This document shows positions 16,476 to 25,672 of a stretch of DNA of 64,000 nucleotides, in pieces. Below the pieces are notes generated by a model that was given only the letters and a program-made list of their open reading frames with translations, had not been told where the DNA came from and did no database searches. Both the position numbers and the translations under genes were made by a program. Within the stretch, counting starts at the first letter, position 1. Each line of letters opens with the position of its first letter. The stretch comes from Caldilineae bacterium (lineage in GTDB: Bacteria; Chloroflexota; Anaerolineae; Epilineales; Epilineaceae): positions 1 through 64,000 of the forward strand of contig JACKBJ010000007.1 of assembly GCA_020634625.1 (NCBI GenBank), written 5' to 3'.

Positions 16476-17165
16476 TCAGTCGCCGGACGCGGGCCGGAAG
16501 GTGAAGGCGATGGCCGGCAAGGGCCGCGGATCGCCGAAGGCCTGCAGCTGGTAGAGCTGGTTGCCGACGATGGTCAGCACGATGCCGGTGTCCTCGGTCA
16601 TCGCGCCGCTGCCGCGCAGCCAGACGGCGTCCTGGCCGGTCTGGAGCGTGAAGCGCTGCTCCTCGGTGAGCGCGTCGAGCTCCTCCCGAACCTGCGCCAC
16701 CCGGGCGTCGAGGTCCAAGGCGAAGCCTTCCAGCGTGACGATGTCGATCTTGGTCATGTGGGCCGGCACACCGTCGCTCCCGGGCCCCTCGCTGGCCGCG
16801 CTGCGCAGGATGACCGACCCGCCCGTGTCGTCGATCAGCCAACCCGTCGGGTAGTCCAGCGCGTAGCCCCAGAGGTCACTGGTGTAGGTCTCGGTCAGCG
16901 ACAGCTTCGGCGCGCCGCCTGCCGGCTGGGGCAGGCCGCCCGCGGCGTCCGGACCGGTCGTCCCGGTGTCGTCCGCCGGCCCGCCCGTCTCGCCCGCCCC
17001 GGTGGGCGCTTCGGTCGCCATCGCGACCGGCTGTGCCTCGGTGGGGCTCGACGCCGGCGGGCCGTCCAGGCCGGCCGGGTCCGGCGCAGCCGTGGGCTCG
17101 GTCGAGCAGGCGCCCAGCAGCAGCGCGCAGAGTGCGATGGCGAAGTGGGTCCGAGTGCTGGTCAT
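16476..17165 (-). CDS. Lipoprotein of unknown function with low-complexity linker
   Basis: 229 aa from ATG 17165. The signal peptide ends in lipobox LLLGAC (Cys ~20), followed by ~70 residues rich in Pro, Ala, Gly, Thr and Glu. A compact domain (~95-229) begins 'LSLTETYTSDLWGYALDYPTGWLIDDTGGSVILRS', a pattern found in PsbP/DUF1795-like 'LDYPxGW' domains that bind hydrophobic surfaces, and ends 'LPAIAFTFRPASGD'. The exact family is uncertain. It is convergent with the preceding lipoprotein gene and shares a hairpin with it. Confidence 0.7.
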   Translation of the reverse strand: MTSTRTHFAIALCALLLGACSTEPTAAPDPAGLDGPPASSPTEAQPVAMATEAPTGAGETGGPADDTGTTGPDAAGGLPQPAGGAPKLSLTETYTSDLWGYALDYPTGWLIDDTGGSVILRSAASEGPGSDGVPAHMTKIDIVTLEGFALDLDARVAQVREELDALTEEQRFTLQTGQDAVWLRGSGAMTEDTGIVLTIVGNQLYQLQAFGDPRPLPAIAFTFRPASGD

Positions 17166-17365
17166 CGGGGGTCCTGCATCCTCGAGCACGGGGGCTCTGC
17201 GCGGCCGGTCGGTCGGGCGCAGCGACCGCCGCGCCGCGAGGCGGGGCCGCCAGCGCCACTAATGATCGAGTGCCGGCTCGCGGCGGTCAAGATATCACCG
17301 AGCATCTCGCTGGATGGCCACCCACCGCCCTGGCGTCATGCCGGACGGCGAGTCGACCGCCGGCC

Positions 17366-18085
17366 TCAATAGAGCCCCGGGAACCAGCGATCGCGCACGC
17401 GACGGGCATAGTCTCGATAGCCCGGCAACTCCGCCTGCAGCGTTCGGTCCTCGAGCTCCGTCCGGATCAGCGCGATGATCGTCGCCGCCGCGGCCGGGAC
17501 CAGCGTCCACGTCGAGTCCAACGCGAGCACCATCCCGAAGAGGGGCGGAATGTTCCCGGCATAACCCGGGTGCCGCACGTAGCGGTAGGGGCCGCTGTCG
17601 CACACGGTGTGACCCCGGTCCAGCTGGATCCGCACCACGCTGGAGAAGAAGCGGTTCTCGGCCAGCGCCCACACCGCGACGGCGTATCCGAGCGAGATCA
17701 TGACGAAGCCGATCCCGTTGAGCCACGGCGGAAACGGGGGCGACCCACCGAAGCGGTGATCCAGCCCGGCCACGATGACCATCGGGTGCCCGATGCTGAT
17801 CGCCATGAGCGGCGCCAGCACCTTGTCCCAGGCCTTGGCGTTCCGTGCGCTCTCGGCGCTCTGTCGTTCGGCCATCAACCCGGGATGGCGCCGCTCCGCC
17901 CACACGCGTCCCCCGATGCCGGCGGCAAGGAGCAGCGCGGAGTAGAGCCAGCCCTGCCACCAATCGAGGGTTCCGGCACAGACGAACAGGGCCAGCGGGA
18001 TCGAGAGATACACCACGACCAGGCTGAGCCACTGGCGAGGTAAGGCGGTTGGAGCGGCCTCTTCGCTGCCTTTGACCGATTCCAT
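17366..18085 (-). CDS. Isoprenylcysteine carboxyl methyltransferase (ICMT)-like integral membrane protein
   Basis: 239 aa with GGGGAG before the ATG. There are about five membrane segments. The C-terminal half has the family core 'GPYRYVRHPGYAGNI' (~165-180) and 'RTELEDRTLQAELPGYRDYARRVRDRWFPGLY', which bind S-adenosylmethionine and the lipid substrate. Bacterial members (ICMT/PEMT-like) methylate unknown lipids or isoprenoid-related groups, since bacteria lack prenylated Ras-type proteins. It appears monocistronic. Confidence 0.87.
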   Translation of the reverse strand: MESVKGSEEAAPTALPRQWLSLVVVYLSIPLALFVCAGTLDWWQGWLYSALLLAAGIGGRVWAERRHPGLMAERQSAESARNAKAWDKVLAPLMAISIGHPMVIVAGLDHRFGGSPPFPPWLNGIGFVMISLGYAVAVWALAENRFFSSVVRIQLDRGHTVCDSGPYRYVRHPGYAGNIPPLFGMVLALDSTWTLVPAAAATIIALIRTELEDRTLQAELPGYRDYARRVRDRWFPGLY

Positions 18086-18208
18086 GATGTTCTCCCCGGT
18101 CGATGGGAGCGGAGCGTGTGCACTGACCTGCCCTTCTGGATTGAGTCCAAGTCTAACGTCAGACCTGGACGCATTCCAGGGGACAGGTCAATTCCGACTG
18201 GTCTGATC

Positions 18209-20827
18209 CTAGCCGCCCACTGTGGGCAGGAAGATCCGATGACTGCTGGACACGGGACCGAGGTGGTCCAGCCTCAAGGTCCCACTTCCGGTCACACGCA
18301 GCTTGATCTGGCTCGAGCCAGCGAGCGCGCGGCGCTCGAACACACAGGGCGCCGGCAGGGCGGCGCCAACTCCGGCAAGGCAATCGGCCACGCGCTCGCC
18401 CGACCAGCGCACGCCGAGCGTCGCAACCGAATCCAATGTGGCCAGCACAGTGTCGTCGAGCTGCAGCACGACGACCGATGGCTCGTGTGGTGCCGCTTCG
18501 GGCAATTCGATCTGCACCGCGACAGGCAGCAGTTCGCCGGCCTCGTCCGTCGGCGCATCGTCGCGCAGGGCCAGCTCGACCCAGCCGGACTGTGAGGTGG
18601 TCGCCGCCGCAAACACTGGTGTGGGCTCGCGATCCGTCGGGAGTCCGAGAGCTGCACCAGCGGGCAGGTAGGTCCGAAGTCGGTTCGCTGCCGCCTGCCA
18701 CTGGTAGTGGTAGATTGCCGCACCAAGGGCGCCATCGTCCATGGCCAGGATCGTGCCGCTGCCGCCGGGATCCGCCGCCGCGGCAGTCACTCTGAGCCAA
18801 CTCAGTGCAGAGTCGTCCGTTGGGTCGGAGCTTAGGAGCGATGTCCAGGTGCGACCACCGTCTGAGGAACGTTGCAGACCTGGGCCAAGCGCCAACAGTG
18901 AGTTCGGGTCGTCCTGGACGAAGTCGAGGAGCCATCGCTGCACAAAGACGTCCGAGCCCTCTTCATCGGGAAGTGGGGCGAGCATCGTCCAATCGTCGCC
19001 GGCGTTGCGCGATTCGAACACGCCATCGCTGCCGAGAAGGATCAGTTGCTTCGGATCGATGGGTGACACGGCCAGTGCCCATGGCCAGCCGGCTTTCGGC
19101 GAGCCGCGTCCGGCCGCGGGCTCCCAGCGGCGTGCAGCATTGCTGCTTGTGAAGAGTGCGAGCCCGTCAACGTCCTCGTAGCCTACATAGAGACGGGATG
19201 GATCGGTCGGGGCCACAGCGAGCAGCCCCGGATTCTCTTCGGCTGCAGGGGGCAGGCCAAGACCGGCTGCGAGCCAGCTGCGACCTCCGTCCTGGCTCGA
19301 GTAGACTTGGCTGATCGCATCGTGCTCGCACAGCGCATAGACCAACCCCGACGCACGCGATCCGAAGTGGAGCTCTGACAGTTGGCAGGGTTCGTCGATG
19401 CGCTCCCACTGGTCGCCACCATCCTCGCTCAGCCAATAACCGGATCGGGCCGGATCGATCAGGACAAGCGTTTGCACGACGTCGGGCGGGCCGGCCAACC
19501 AGCCTTCGGTCGTGACCGGGCTAGGCAAGGCATGCCACGTCCAGCCTCCATCTTCGGATCTGTGCACCGCCAGATGCTCGTCGTCCAAGGGAAGTAGCGC
19601 ATCGACAACGCGCGGGTCGGACGCGCGCCAGAGGATCCGCAGTGGCTCTTCCCGCGTGGGCATCACACGCAGGCGCGCGTCGAACGCCGCGACCCAGCTT
19701 CGCCCGCCATCCATGGAGCGCCAAAGCCCAGTATCACCAAGAGCGAAGATGCGTCTCGGATCGCTGGGATCGGCTGCCAGGCCGTAGACGGGTCCATCAA
19801 CGCCCTCGGCCTGGAGCCAGTCCCGGCCCTCGCTCTCCGAGTACCAGATCCCGTTGCGTGCGCTAGCCAACAGCCGATGCTCGCTCCAGGGCAGTGGGAA
19901 GATGGCGAGCGCAATGAAGGGTATGCCGCGGCGCGTCCAATGATCCCCGCCATCGTCCGTGAGCCAGAGATCATCGGGACCCGACCGCTGGATCGCATAG
20001 AGGCGCTCGTCGGAGTCCGGATGCAGTGCCAACTGCAGCACATCGGTCGGCCCCTCGATGAATGCTCCCGTGTTCCAGACGTATCCCGAGAGCTGTCGCC
20101 ATGTCGCGCCGTCGTCACGCGAGCGGAAGATTCCGAGATCCTTGTCATCCCCACCGGTGCTGGCATAGAGCACCGGCTCTTCGCCCGTGCCCACGGCCAG
20201 GCTGTTCAAAGACGCGCGCTTGACCTCGCCCCCCCAGTCAATCTGTGGGCTGATGTCGCGCCAGTCTCCGCCTGCATCGCTGCCGACGTGGAGACCTGGG
20301 CCGCCTCGTCCGTCCCCTATCACGTAGACACGGCCATCGTCGGCCGTCCACACCGCAGAGGCCCTGTCGAATGCCTCCACCGGTTGCCAGGTCGCAGCGC
20401 GATCGCTCGAGCGAATCAGGCGTAGCGACTCGGGCTCCACGGCATATGCGAGTGCTGGATCGTTCCTCGAGAAGCTTGGGCTGGTTAGAGGATCCATGTC
20501 TGGTCGCCAGCCCGCACCGCCTCGATCTGAACGACCGAGACCACAGGTCAACACCAAGGCCGGGTCGTGGGGGCTCACGGCGATCAGGGGGACTGCATTG
20601 CCCATCGCGACCGGCTCGAAGCAGGTCTCGATCCTGAGCGTGGCAAAGACCGCCGACCATTGCTCCGTGCCGGCGCGCGCGACTCGGGCGCCTGCTACGT
20701 CGATGAGGATCGCGACTCCGATGGCACCCAATATTCGCCGAGTGGTTCCTGCGGCGCGGAGTGACTGGTCGAGGCGTTTGATCGGTCGCCAACTCAATGG
20801 CGTCCACGCGCAGTCATGGAATGCCAT
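18209..20827 (-). CDS. Secreted sortilin/BNR-repeat beta-propeller protein with C-terminal FLP tail
   Basis: 872 aa from ATG 20827. A GGGGGGAGG run abuts the ATG, closer than usual; an ATG at 20857 lacks any such site. After a basic n-region comes a signal segment 'ILGAIGVAILIDVAGARVARA' (~38-60). The body holds many Asp-box/BNR repeats: 'SDRGGAGW', 'SDAGGDWRDIS', 'RSRDDGATWRQLS', 'TDDGGDHWTRRG', 'SMDGGRSWVAAF', 'SEDGGWTWHAL', 'SQDGGRSWLAAG', 'SSDGGRTWTSL'. This suggests a multi-bladed VPS10/sortilin-like propeller, as in exported glycan- or protein-binding proteins. The C-terminal beta-sandwich ends in 'HRIFLPTVGG', one of the recurring tails in this window. Third-position GC looks lower than in neighbours, so transfer is possible. 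Confidence 0.8.
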   Translation of the reverse strand: MAFHDCAWTPLSWRPIKRLDQSLRAAGTTRRILGAIGVAILIDVAGARVARAGTEQWSAVFATLRIETCFEPVAMGNAVPLIAVSPHDPALVLTCGLGRSDRGGAGWRPDMDPLTSPSFSRNDPALAYAVEPESLRLIRSSDRAATWQPVEAFDRASAVWTADDGRVYVIGDGRGGPGLHVGSDAGGDWRDISPQIDWGGEVKRASLNSLAVGTGEEPVLYASTGGDDKDLGIFRSRDDGATWRQLSGYVWNTGAFIEGPTDVLQLALHPDSDERLYAIQRSGPDDLWLTDDGGDHWTRRGIPFIALAIFPLPWSEHRLLASARNGIWYSESEGRDWLQAEGVDGPVYGLAADPSDPRRIFALGDTGLWRSMDGGRSWVAAFDARLRVMPTREEPLRILWRASDPRVVDALLPLDDEHLAVHRSEDGGWTWHALPSPVTTEGWLAGPPDVVQTLVLIDPARSGYWLSEDGGDQWERIDEPCQLSELHFGSRASGLVYALCEHDAISQVYSSQDGGRSWLAAGLGLPPAAEENPGLLAVAPTDPSRLYVGYEDVDGLALFTSSNAARRWEPAAGRGSPKAGWPWALAVSPIDPKQLILLGSDGVFESRNAGDDWTMLAPLPDEEGSDVFVQRWLLDFVQDDPNSLLALGPGLQRSSDGGRTWTSLLSSDPTDDSALSWLRVTAAAADPGGSGTILAMDDGALGAAIYHYQWQAAANRLRTYLPAGAALGLPTDREPTPVFAAATTSQSGWVELALRDDAPTDEAGELLPVAVQIELPEAAPHEPSVVVLQLDDTVLATLDSVATLGVRWSGERVADCLAGVGAALPAPCVFERRALAGSSQIKLRVTGSGTLRLDHLGPVSSSHRIFLPTVGG

Positions 20828-21070
20828 CCTCCCCCCTTGCGTGTTGTGCGTGTTCATGCAGATAGTCAGAGCGACGGCGGTTCTGCTCCACGGATGTGCG
20901 CCCCGTCTCGACTTCCAGCTTCCGAGTCGGCCCCGATGCACCGCATGTGCGCACCTCGTGGCGTCGCCTGCACGCTGCATCTTCCATGCCGACTGCAATG
21001 GCGGTGCGCCGTCGCGTTTCGACCGGCCGTCAAGATAGCATGCGGCGACGCGGCGCCGGCGGCAGAACCG
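20828..21070. other. Gene-free region upstream of the BNR gene
   Basis: About 240 bp between the BNR gene start and the terminator-like hairpin of the next gene (which is also leftward). I see no gene, repeat or clear promoter box. It presumably carries the BNR gene promoter. Confidence 0.4.
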
Positions 21071-21107
21071 CCCCGGCTCGTCGATACGATACATCGACGG
21101 GCCGGGG
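21071..21107 (-). terminator. Long GC hairpin after the FG-GAP/thioredoxin gene
   Basis: CCCCGGCTCGTCGAT (21071-21085), loop ACGATAC, ATCGACGGGCCGGGG (21093-21107): a 15-bp stem with one mismatch. It lies ~35 bp past the stop of the leftward gene ending at 21142. It lacks a clear T-tract. Confidence 0.6.
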
Positions 21108-21141
21108 CAGGGTCAACGCTCGGGCTGGCGCGGCAACCGGC

Positions 21142-22230
21142 TCAGTCGCCGAGCAGCGCCGTCAGCCGGCGGGCCATGTCGTCCGGGTCGATCCGGCCGG
21201 CCACCGTGTAGCGCACCAGGCCGTCCTCGACGATGGCCGTCAGCGGGATGGCGCCGGCCGGCGCGTTGGCGATGGACGCGACCTGGCTCTCGAAGTCGAT
21301 CGTGCCCCAGGCCTGGGCGTAGGTCACGCCGCGCGCCGTGGCGAAGTCGCGCACCTCGGCCTCCAGGTCGCGCTCGTCCATGATCAGGCCGACGACGTCG
21401 ACCCCCTGCGGGCCGAACTCGGCGCTCAGCGCCTCCAGGTCGGGCATCTCGGCGATGCAGGCGGTGCACCAGGTGGCCCAGAAGTTGAGCACGTGGATGC
21501 CCTCGGCGGCGGCCGGCGCGAAGCTGCCCGCGTCGTCCAGCCAGTCCAGGTTGACCTCGGGCAGGGGCGCCGAGATCTCGCCGGCCGGCGGCGGCACCTC
21601 GCCTGCGTTGTAGTTGCGTTCGCGCAGGTCCTGGGCTTGCACGGCCTCCTCGCCCTGAGCGATCCGGTAGCGATGATCGACCTCGAGGCCCTCGACGCTC
21701 TGGCGCTCGCCGCCGGGCCAGAGGATGTCCAGGCGGGCCGGGCCCTCGCAGGCGCCCAGGCCGAAGTGCAGGGTGGAAGCCGACTGGGCCAGGTAGCCCG
21801 AGCCGGCCGTCACCTGGCGCAGCACGGCCGTATCGCCGCAGCGGGCTACGGCCTGGGCCCCGATGGCGCCCGTCCCGGCCGCGCCGCCGACCAGGTCGAC
21901 CAGCAGCACCCGGCCGCTGGCCGGCGTGTCGTTGCGGTAGATCTTGAGGATCGGGTTGTTGCGGCTCATCACCACCAGCTCGAGGTCACCGTCGCCGTCG
22001 AGGTCGCCGGTGGCGGCGCCGCGGCTGTCGAGGCGGCTGGCCACGCCGACCAGGTTGCCGACCTCGTCGAAGGTCCCGTCGCCGCGGTTCTGGAAGAGCA
22101 CGTCCGGCTCGCGGCCGCTCCAGCTCTGGCCTTCCTGGCTGAGCAGGCGGAAGTGGTTCTGGTGGCCGGCCTCGCGCTGGGCGGTCTCGCCTTCACTGTC
22201 GGACGCCATGACCTGGCGCCAGAAGACGCT
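21142..22230 (-). CDS. FG-GAP/ASPIC-UnbV/thioredoxin lipoprotein, C-terminal part after an in-frame TGA
   Basis: This frame is in exact register with the upstream gene, separated only by TGA 22231-22233. It begins 'SVFWRQVMASDSEG', as in the interior of related FG-GAP proteins. If translated alone it would start at ATG 22209 (355 aa), with no ribosome site. Domains: a last FG-GAP unit ('DLDGDGDLE', ~60-70), an ASPIC/UnbV domain ('GIGAQAV'-like 'TGAIGAQAVARCGDTAV', 'SGYLAQSASTLHFGLG', 'LDILWPGGERQSV'), and a TlpA/ResA-type thioredoxin domain with 'LNFWATWCTACIAEMPDLEAL' (CxxC = CTAC). The redox domain would act outside the membrane. Either the full 1,015-residue protein is made by readthrough or this part is dead. 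Confidence 0.75.
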   Translation of the reverse strand, partial: SVFWRQVMASDSEGETAQREAGHQNHFRLLSQEGQSWSGREPDVLFQNRGDGTFDEVGNLVGVASRLDSRGAATGDLDGDGDLELVVMSRNNPILKIYRNDTPASGRVLLVDLVGGAAGTGAIGAQAVARCGDTAVLRQVTAGSGYLAQSASTLHFGLGACEGPARLDILWPGGERQSVEGLEVDHRYRIAQGEEAVQAQDLRERNYNAGEVPPPAGEISAPLPEVNLDWLDDAGSFAPAAAEGIHVLNFWATWCTACIAEMPDLEALSAEFGPQGVDVVGLIMDERDLEAEVRDFATARGVTYAQAWGTIDFESQVASIANAPAGAIPLTAIVEDGLVRYTVAGRIDPDDMARRLTALLGD

Positions 22231-24189
22231 TCAGGTGTCGGCGGCGTTGGCGCCGGTGTAGAAGCCGGCCGAGCCGAAGAGGTCCTCGTCGCCGTCGGCG
22301 TCGTAGTCGAAGGGGGCCGAGCCCCAGGCCCAGAACGAGGCCTTCACGCCGGCCTGCTCGCTCCACTCGGTGAAGCCGGCCGCGGGGTCGGGCGGCGCGG
22401 CGGCCTCGGCCATCGGCGAGCCCATGTCGTTGCGCAGCAGGGTGCTGCCCTGCGAGAAGCGGCGGTAGAGCGCCGCCTGCTCGGGCGTGCCCGGGAAGTT
22501 GGCCAGCCGGGTGATCCGATTGCCGGCGAAGGACTGCATGTTCGAGACGTAGACGTCCAGGTCGAGGTCGCCGTCGAAGTCGAACCAGCTGACGCCCATG
22601 CCGTTGGCCTGGTCGCCGGCCTTCAGCGCGTCGGTCACGTCGACGAAGCCGCCCTTCCCGTCGTTCTGGAAGAGGTGGTTGGGGCCATAGTCGTTGGCCA
22701 CGTAGAGGTCCGGGTCGCCGTCGGCGTCGTAGTCGGCGAAGGCGGCGGCGTAGGTCCAGCGCGTGTTGTCCAGGCCCAGCCCCGAGGCTTCGGTGGCGTC
22801 CTCGAAGCGGAGATCGCCGGTGTTGCGCAGCAGCCGGTTGGGCAGGCCGTCGGTGGCGTCCACGTAGCTCACCGGCTGGTGCGTGGCGTCGATCAGGTTG
22901 TAGTTGGAGAGGTAGGCGTCCGGGTAGCCGTCGCCGTCCACGTCGGCCACCGAGAGGGTCTGCCACTCACCGGGGCCGGCCAGCTCGGCCGGGCCGGTGA
23001 TGTCGCGGAAGCGGCTGCCCTCGTTGTGCCAGGCCCTGAGGCCCCGGCCCTGGAAGAGCACCAGCAGGTCGAGCCGGCCGTCCTGGTCGAGGTCGGTGAA
23101 GACGCCGCTGATGCTGTCCTGCAGGGTCGGCCGGTCGTAGAGGCCCCAGGCCTCGGTGACGTCGCTGAAGCGACCGCTGCCGTCGTTGGCGTAGAGCCGC
23201 ATCGACGCGTGCATCCGGGGCAGGAAGAGGTCCAGGTCGCCGTCGCCGTCCACGTCGCCCAGGGCGGGGCCGGCGGCGGTGTAGACCTCGGCGCCGGCCT
23301 GGTCGTAGCCGCCCGGCATGACGCGCTCGGTCACGTCCTTGAAGTAGGGCGCGTCGATCAGGGCGGTGCGGCCCTCGCGGCTGCGGATGGCCGCGATGCG
23401 CCAGCCCAGATCGGCCGGCTTGGGCGCCGGAGGCTCGGCCTGGGCGGCGGCCGCATCGCCCTCGGCGACGGCGGTCGCCTCGGCCGTCGGCTCGGCCGTG
23501 GCGGCCAGCGCGGGGTCCTTGACCAGCTCGAAGACCAGGTACAGCCGGTCCTCGCGGCGCCGGCCCTCGGGCGTGGCGCCTTCGATCCAGAGCGCCTCGA
23601 CCACCTCGACGGCCGCCTCGTAGCCCGGTCGGTCCAGGAGCTGGACCTCCCAGGTGTGGATCTCGGTGTGGTCGACCACGGCGAACTCGGCCAGCCAGGC
23701 GTCGAAGCGCTCGGCCCAGCGCTCGGCCGGCAGGGCCGGATCCAGCGACGACCCCCAGTCGTAGAGGCTGACGCCGGTTTCGAGGCCGGCATCGATCCGC
23801 GGCCGCTCGGCGAAGTCCTCGCCCCTGAAATCGGCCGTCAGGGGCAGCTCGGCCGGCAGCTTGCCGGCGCCGATGGCGTTCAGGATCACCTTCTTGGGCG
23901 CGCCCGACTCGCCGGCCAGCAGCTCGGTCGGCCAGGCGGCGTCCATCGCCGACAGGTCGACGTCCTCGGGGCGCTGGGCGGTATCCGAGCCGGCCGCGGC
24001 GTCGCCGGTGGAAGCCGGGTCGATGCCCTCGCCGGTCGTGCCGGCGGCGACGTCTTCCGTGTCGCCCGCGTCCGGCCCGGGTTTCGGGCCCGGCTTGCAG
24101 GCCGTGGCCGTCAGCAGCAGCCCGGCGCAGACCAACGCCAGACCGGCCCGCTGCCGGTGCGTTCCGATTCGTCGCCCATAGCGTATCAC
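22231..24189 (-). CDS. FG-GAP (VCBS) repeat lipoprotein of the CRTAC/ASPIC type, N-terminal part ending at in-frame TGA
   Basis: 652 aa. GTG 24189 is the best start: AAGGAGG lies 6 nt before it and a lipoprotein signal follows ('LALVCAGLLLTATAC', Cys ~28). Residues ~30-70 are a Gly/Asp/Ala linker, and ~70-260 form an unknown alpha/beta domain. Then come at least five FG-GAP calcium loops: 'DVDGDGDLD', 'DLDQDGRLD', 'DVDGDGYPD', 'DYDADGDPD', 'DFDGDLDLD', 'DYDADGDED'. These form an extracellular integrin-like propeller. The frame stops at TGA in the middle of the propeller ('GFYTGANAADT'), and the expected ASPIC/UnbV domain continues in the same frame. The stop is therefore a mutation, a sequencing error or a recoding site. 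Confidence 0.8.
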   Translation of the reverse strand: MIRYGRRIGTHRQRAGLALVCAGLLLTATACKPGPKPGPDAGDTEDVAAGTTGEGIDPASTGDAAAGSDTAQRPEDVDLSAMDAAWPTELLAGESGAPKKVILNAIGAGKLPAELPLTADFRGEDFAERPRIDAGLETGVSLYDWGSSLDPALPAERWAERFDAWLAEFAVVDHTEIHTWEVQLLDRPGYEAAVEVVEALWIEGATPEGRRREDRLYLVFELVKDPALAATAEPTAEATAVAEGDAAAAQAEPPAPKPADLGWRIAAIRSREGRTALIDAPYFKDVTERVMPGGYDQAGAEVYTAAGPALGDVDGDGDLDLFLPRMHASMRLYANDGSGRFSDVTEAWGLYDRPTLQDSISGVFTDLDQDGRLDLLVLFQGRGLRAWHNEGSRFRDITGPAELAGPGEWQTLSVADVDGDGYPDAYLSNYNLIDATHQPVSYVDATDGLPNRLLRNTGDLRFEDATEASGLGLDNTRWTYAAAFADYDADGDPDLYVANDYGPNHLFQNDGKGGFVDVTDALKAGDQANGMGVSWFDFDGDLDLDVYVSNMQSFAGNRITRLANFPGTPEQAALYRRFSQGSTLLRNDMGSPMAEAAAPPDPAAGFTEWSEQAGVKASFWAWGSAPFDYDADGDEDLFGSAGFYTGANAADT

Positions 24190-24403
24190 CCGATTCCTCC
24201 TTGCCGGCACGATTGCCTTCCGAGTATACGCCCTCCAGTTCCGAATCCGGTCGCGATCGGCGGCCTTGGCCTGTTCGGCGCGACGGGAGACCGAGAGCCA
24301 GATGCCGGCGAGGAGGCCCGAGAACGGACTTACGAACGGAAGCCGCGTGAGTCCGGACCGCCGCGTCACGATGTGTCTCCTGGCAGGCGGTCGGGTCGCG
24401 CCT

Positions 24404-24826
24404 TCACCCGCGCCGGGCGACGTCTTCAGCGGGAATCAGGGTCCCCACGAGCAGGCTGGCGAGGCTCGCCATCCAGATGTGGAAGGCGAGGCCGAGCCCG
24501 GTGATGGGCGTCCCGCTGCCCTCGTTGAACCACCACTCGCCGGCAAGCACCGAGAGCGAGGCGAGCCCGAGCGCGCCGACCGCCGCGATCCGCGCCCCGC
24601 CGACGCGCCGCCTCGAGATCAGGATCAGCCCGGCCAAGTAGGCCGGGTTGGCGAACCAGGCGAGGTCTCCGGTGAGCAGGCCCCACCAGCCCCAGGCCAA
24701 TGCCTGTCCGCCCGACACCGGCGCATGATCCTGAAACCGCAGCGCCGGGAAGAAGAGCGAGGCGAGGAACAAGGCCAGCGACGCGCGGATCGCCCAACCC
24801 CTCGCTCCGACTCCCTTCGGTCGCAT
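24404..24826 (-). CDS. Small polytopic membrane protein of unknown function
   Basis: 140 aa from ATG 24826, with GGGGAGG 5 nt before. There are about four hydrophobic segments ('AIRASLALFLASLFFPALRF', 'LAWGWWGLLTGDLAWFANPAYLAGLILI', 'IAAVGALGLASLSVLAGEWWF', 'GLGLAFHIWMASLASLLVGTL'). The internal 'GWWGLLTG...WFANPAY' resembles small membrane proteins seen beside many bacterial genes with no known role. It may be transcribed with the DUF2202 gene upstream (184 bp gap). Confidence 0.7.
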   Translation of the reverse strand: MRPKGVGARGWAIRASLALFLASLFFPALRFQDHAPVSGGQALAWGWWGLLTGDLAWFANPAYLAGLILISRRRVGGARIAAVGALGLASLSVLAGEWWFNEGSGTPITGLGLAFHIWMASLASLLVGTLIPAEDVARRG

Positions 24827-25010
24827 GCGTCCTCCCCTGGGCTGCGTGGTGTTCGCGGATTGTATCGCCGAATTCGATCGGCGCCACAAACCGAGCCCGG
24901 ACCGGCCGTCGCTCCGGGTCGATCCCTCGTTGTCGAACAGGGGGCGGGTCGGCGGCCGTTCCGTGAACCGACCGCCGGCCCGCCGATGGCAGACACGGTG
25001 CCGTTGGCGC

Positions 25011-25652
25011 TCAGCGCACCAGCCGGGGCAGGTAGGCTCGCTCGGTCAAACCGATGCGGCCGGGATCGCCGCCCGGCCCGGCTCCGGGGCCGCCGCCCGG
25101 GTCACCGGCAACCCCCGCGCAGCGCTCGAAGGCCGGCAGGTGCTTCTCCTGCGAGGCCCGCTGCAGGTCGCGGTAGATGGCCAGGATGTCCTCGCGCTCG
25201 GTGCTGGTCAGGAGCCAGGCGTAGAGCTCGATGTTGACCAGCTCGGCCTCCACGCCGGCGAGACAGGCCGTCACCAGGGACGGGAAGCTCGCCACCTGGC
25301 CCGGCCAGGGGTTCTCGGGGACCGGAAGCACGGCGAAGCCCTCGAAGAGCGGCACCAGGCGCTGGACATGCTGCGCCTCGGCGCCCAGGATGTTGGTGAA
25401 GGGCGTCACCGGGCCATGCTCGGCGATCACCTGGTCGTAGAGCGCCCAGGCGTGGTACTCGTCGTTGAGCGCGTGGAGCAGGCCGATGACCTCGCCGTCT
25501 TCCAGCGGCCCCGCGTAGGCCGCGAGATCGAAGGCGTCGCAGATCGGGCAGGCGGGCAGCTCGGTTTGCGCGGCGGCGCTGGTCTGCAGACCGAGCGCCA
25601 GGGTCAGGCTCGCCAGGAGGGCGAGCAGGGGCTTGGCGGGTCCTGGGTTCAT
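25011..25652 (-). CDS. Secreted DUF2202 (ferritin-like) protein with C-terminal YLP tail
   Basis: 213 aa; GGAG lies ~8 nt before ATG 25652. A signal peptide (1-28, ...SAAAQ) precedes a four-helix ferritin-like domain with candidate di-metal ligands in 'LHALNDEYHAWALYDQVI' (Glu, His), 'LGAEAQHVQRLVPLFE' (Glu, His), 'AGVEAELVNIELYAWLL' (Glu) and 'ASQEKHLPAFERC' (Glu, His). DUF2202 members are exported and thought to bind metal; their reaction is not established. After a Gly/Pro-rich spacer the protein ends in 'ERAYLPRLVR', a tail shared with other exported proteins here. The next gene upstream encodes a Met/His-rich lipoprotein, suggesting a shared metal-related role. Confidence 0.85.
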   Translation of the reverse strand: MNPGPAKPLLALLASLTLALGLQTSAAAQTELPACPICDAFDLAAYAGPLEDGEVIGLLHALNDEYHAWALYDQVIAEHGPVTPFTNILGAEAQHVQRLVPLFEGFAVLPVPENPWPGQVASFPSLVTACLAGVEAELVNIELYAWLLTSTEREDILAIYRDLQRASQEKHLPAFERCAGVAGDPGGGPGAGPGGDPGRIGLTERAYLPRLVR

Positions 25653-25672
25653 CGCAAGCGCTCCAATCGAAG

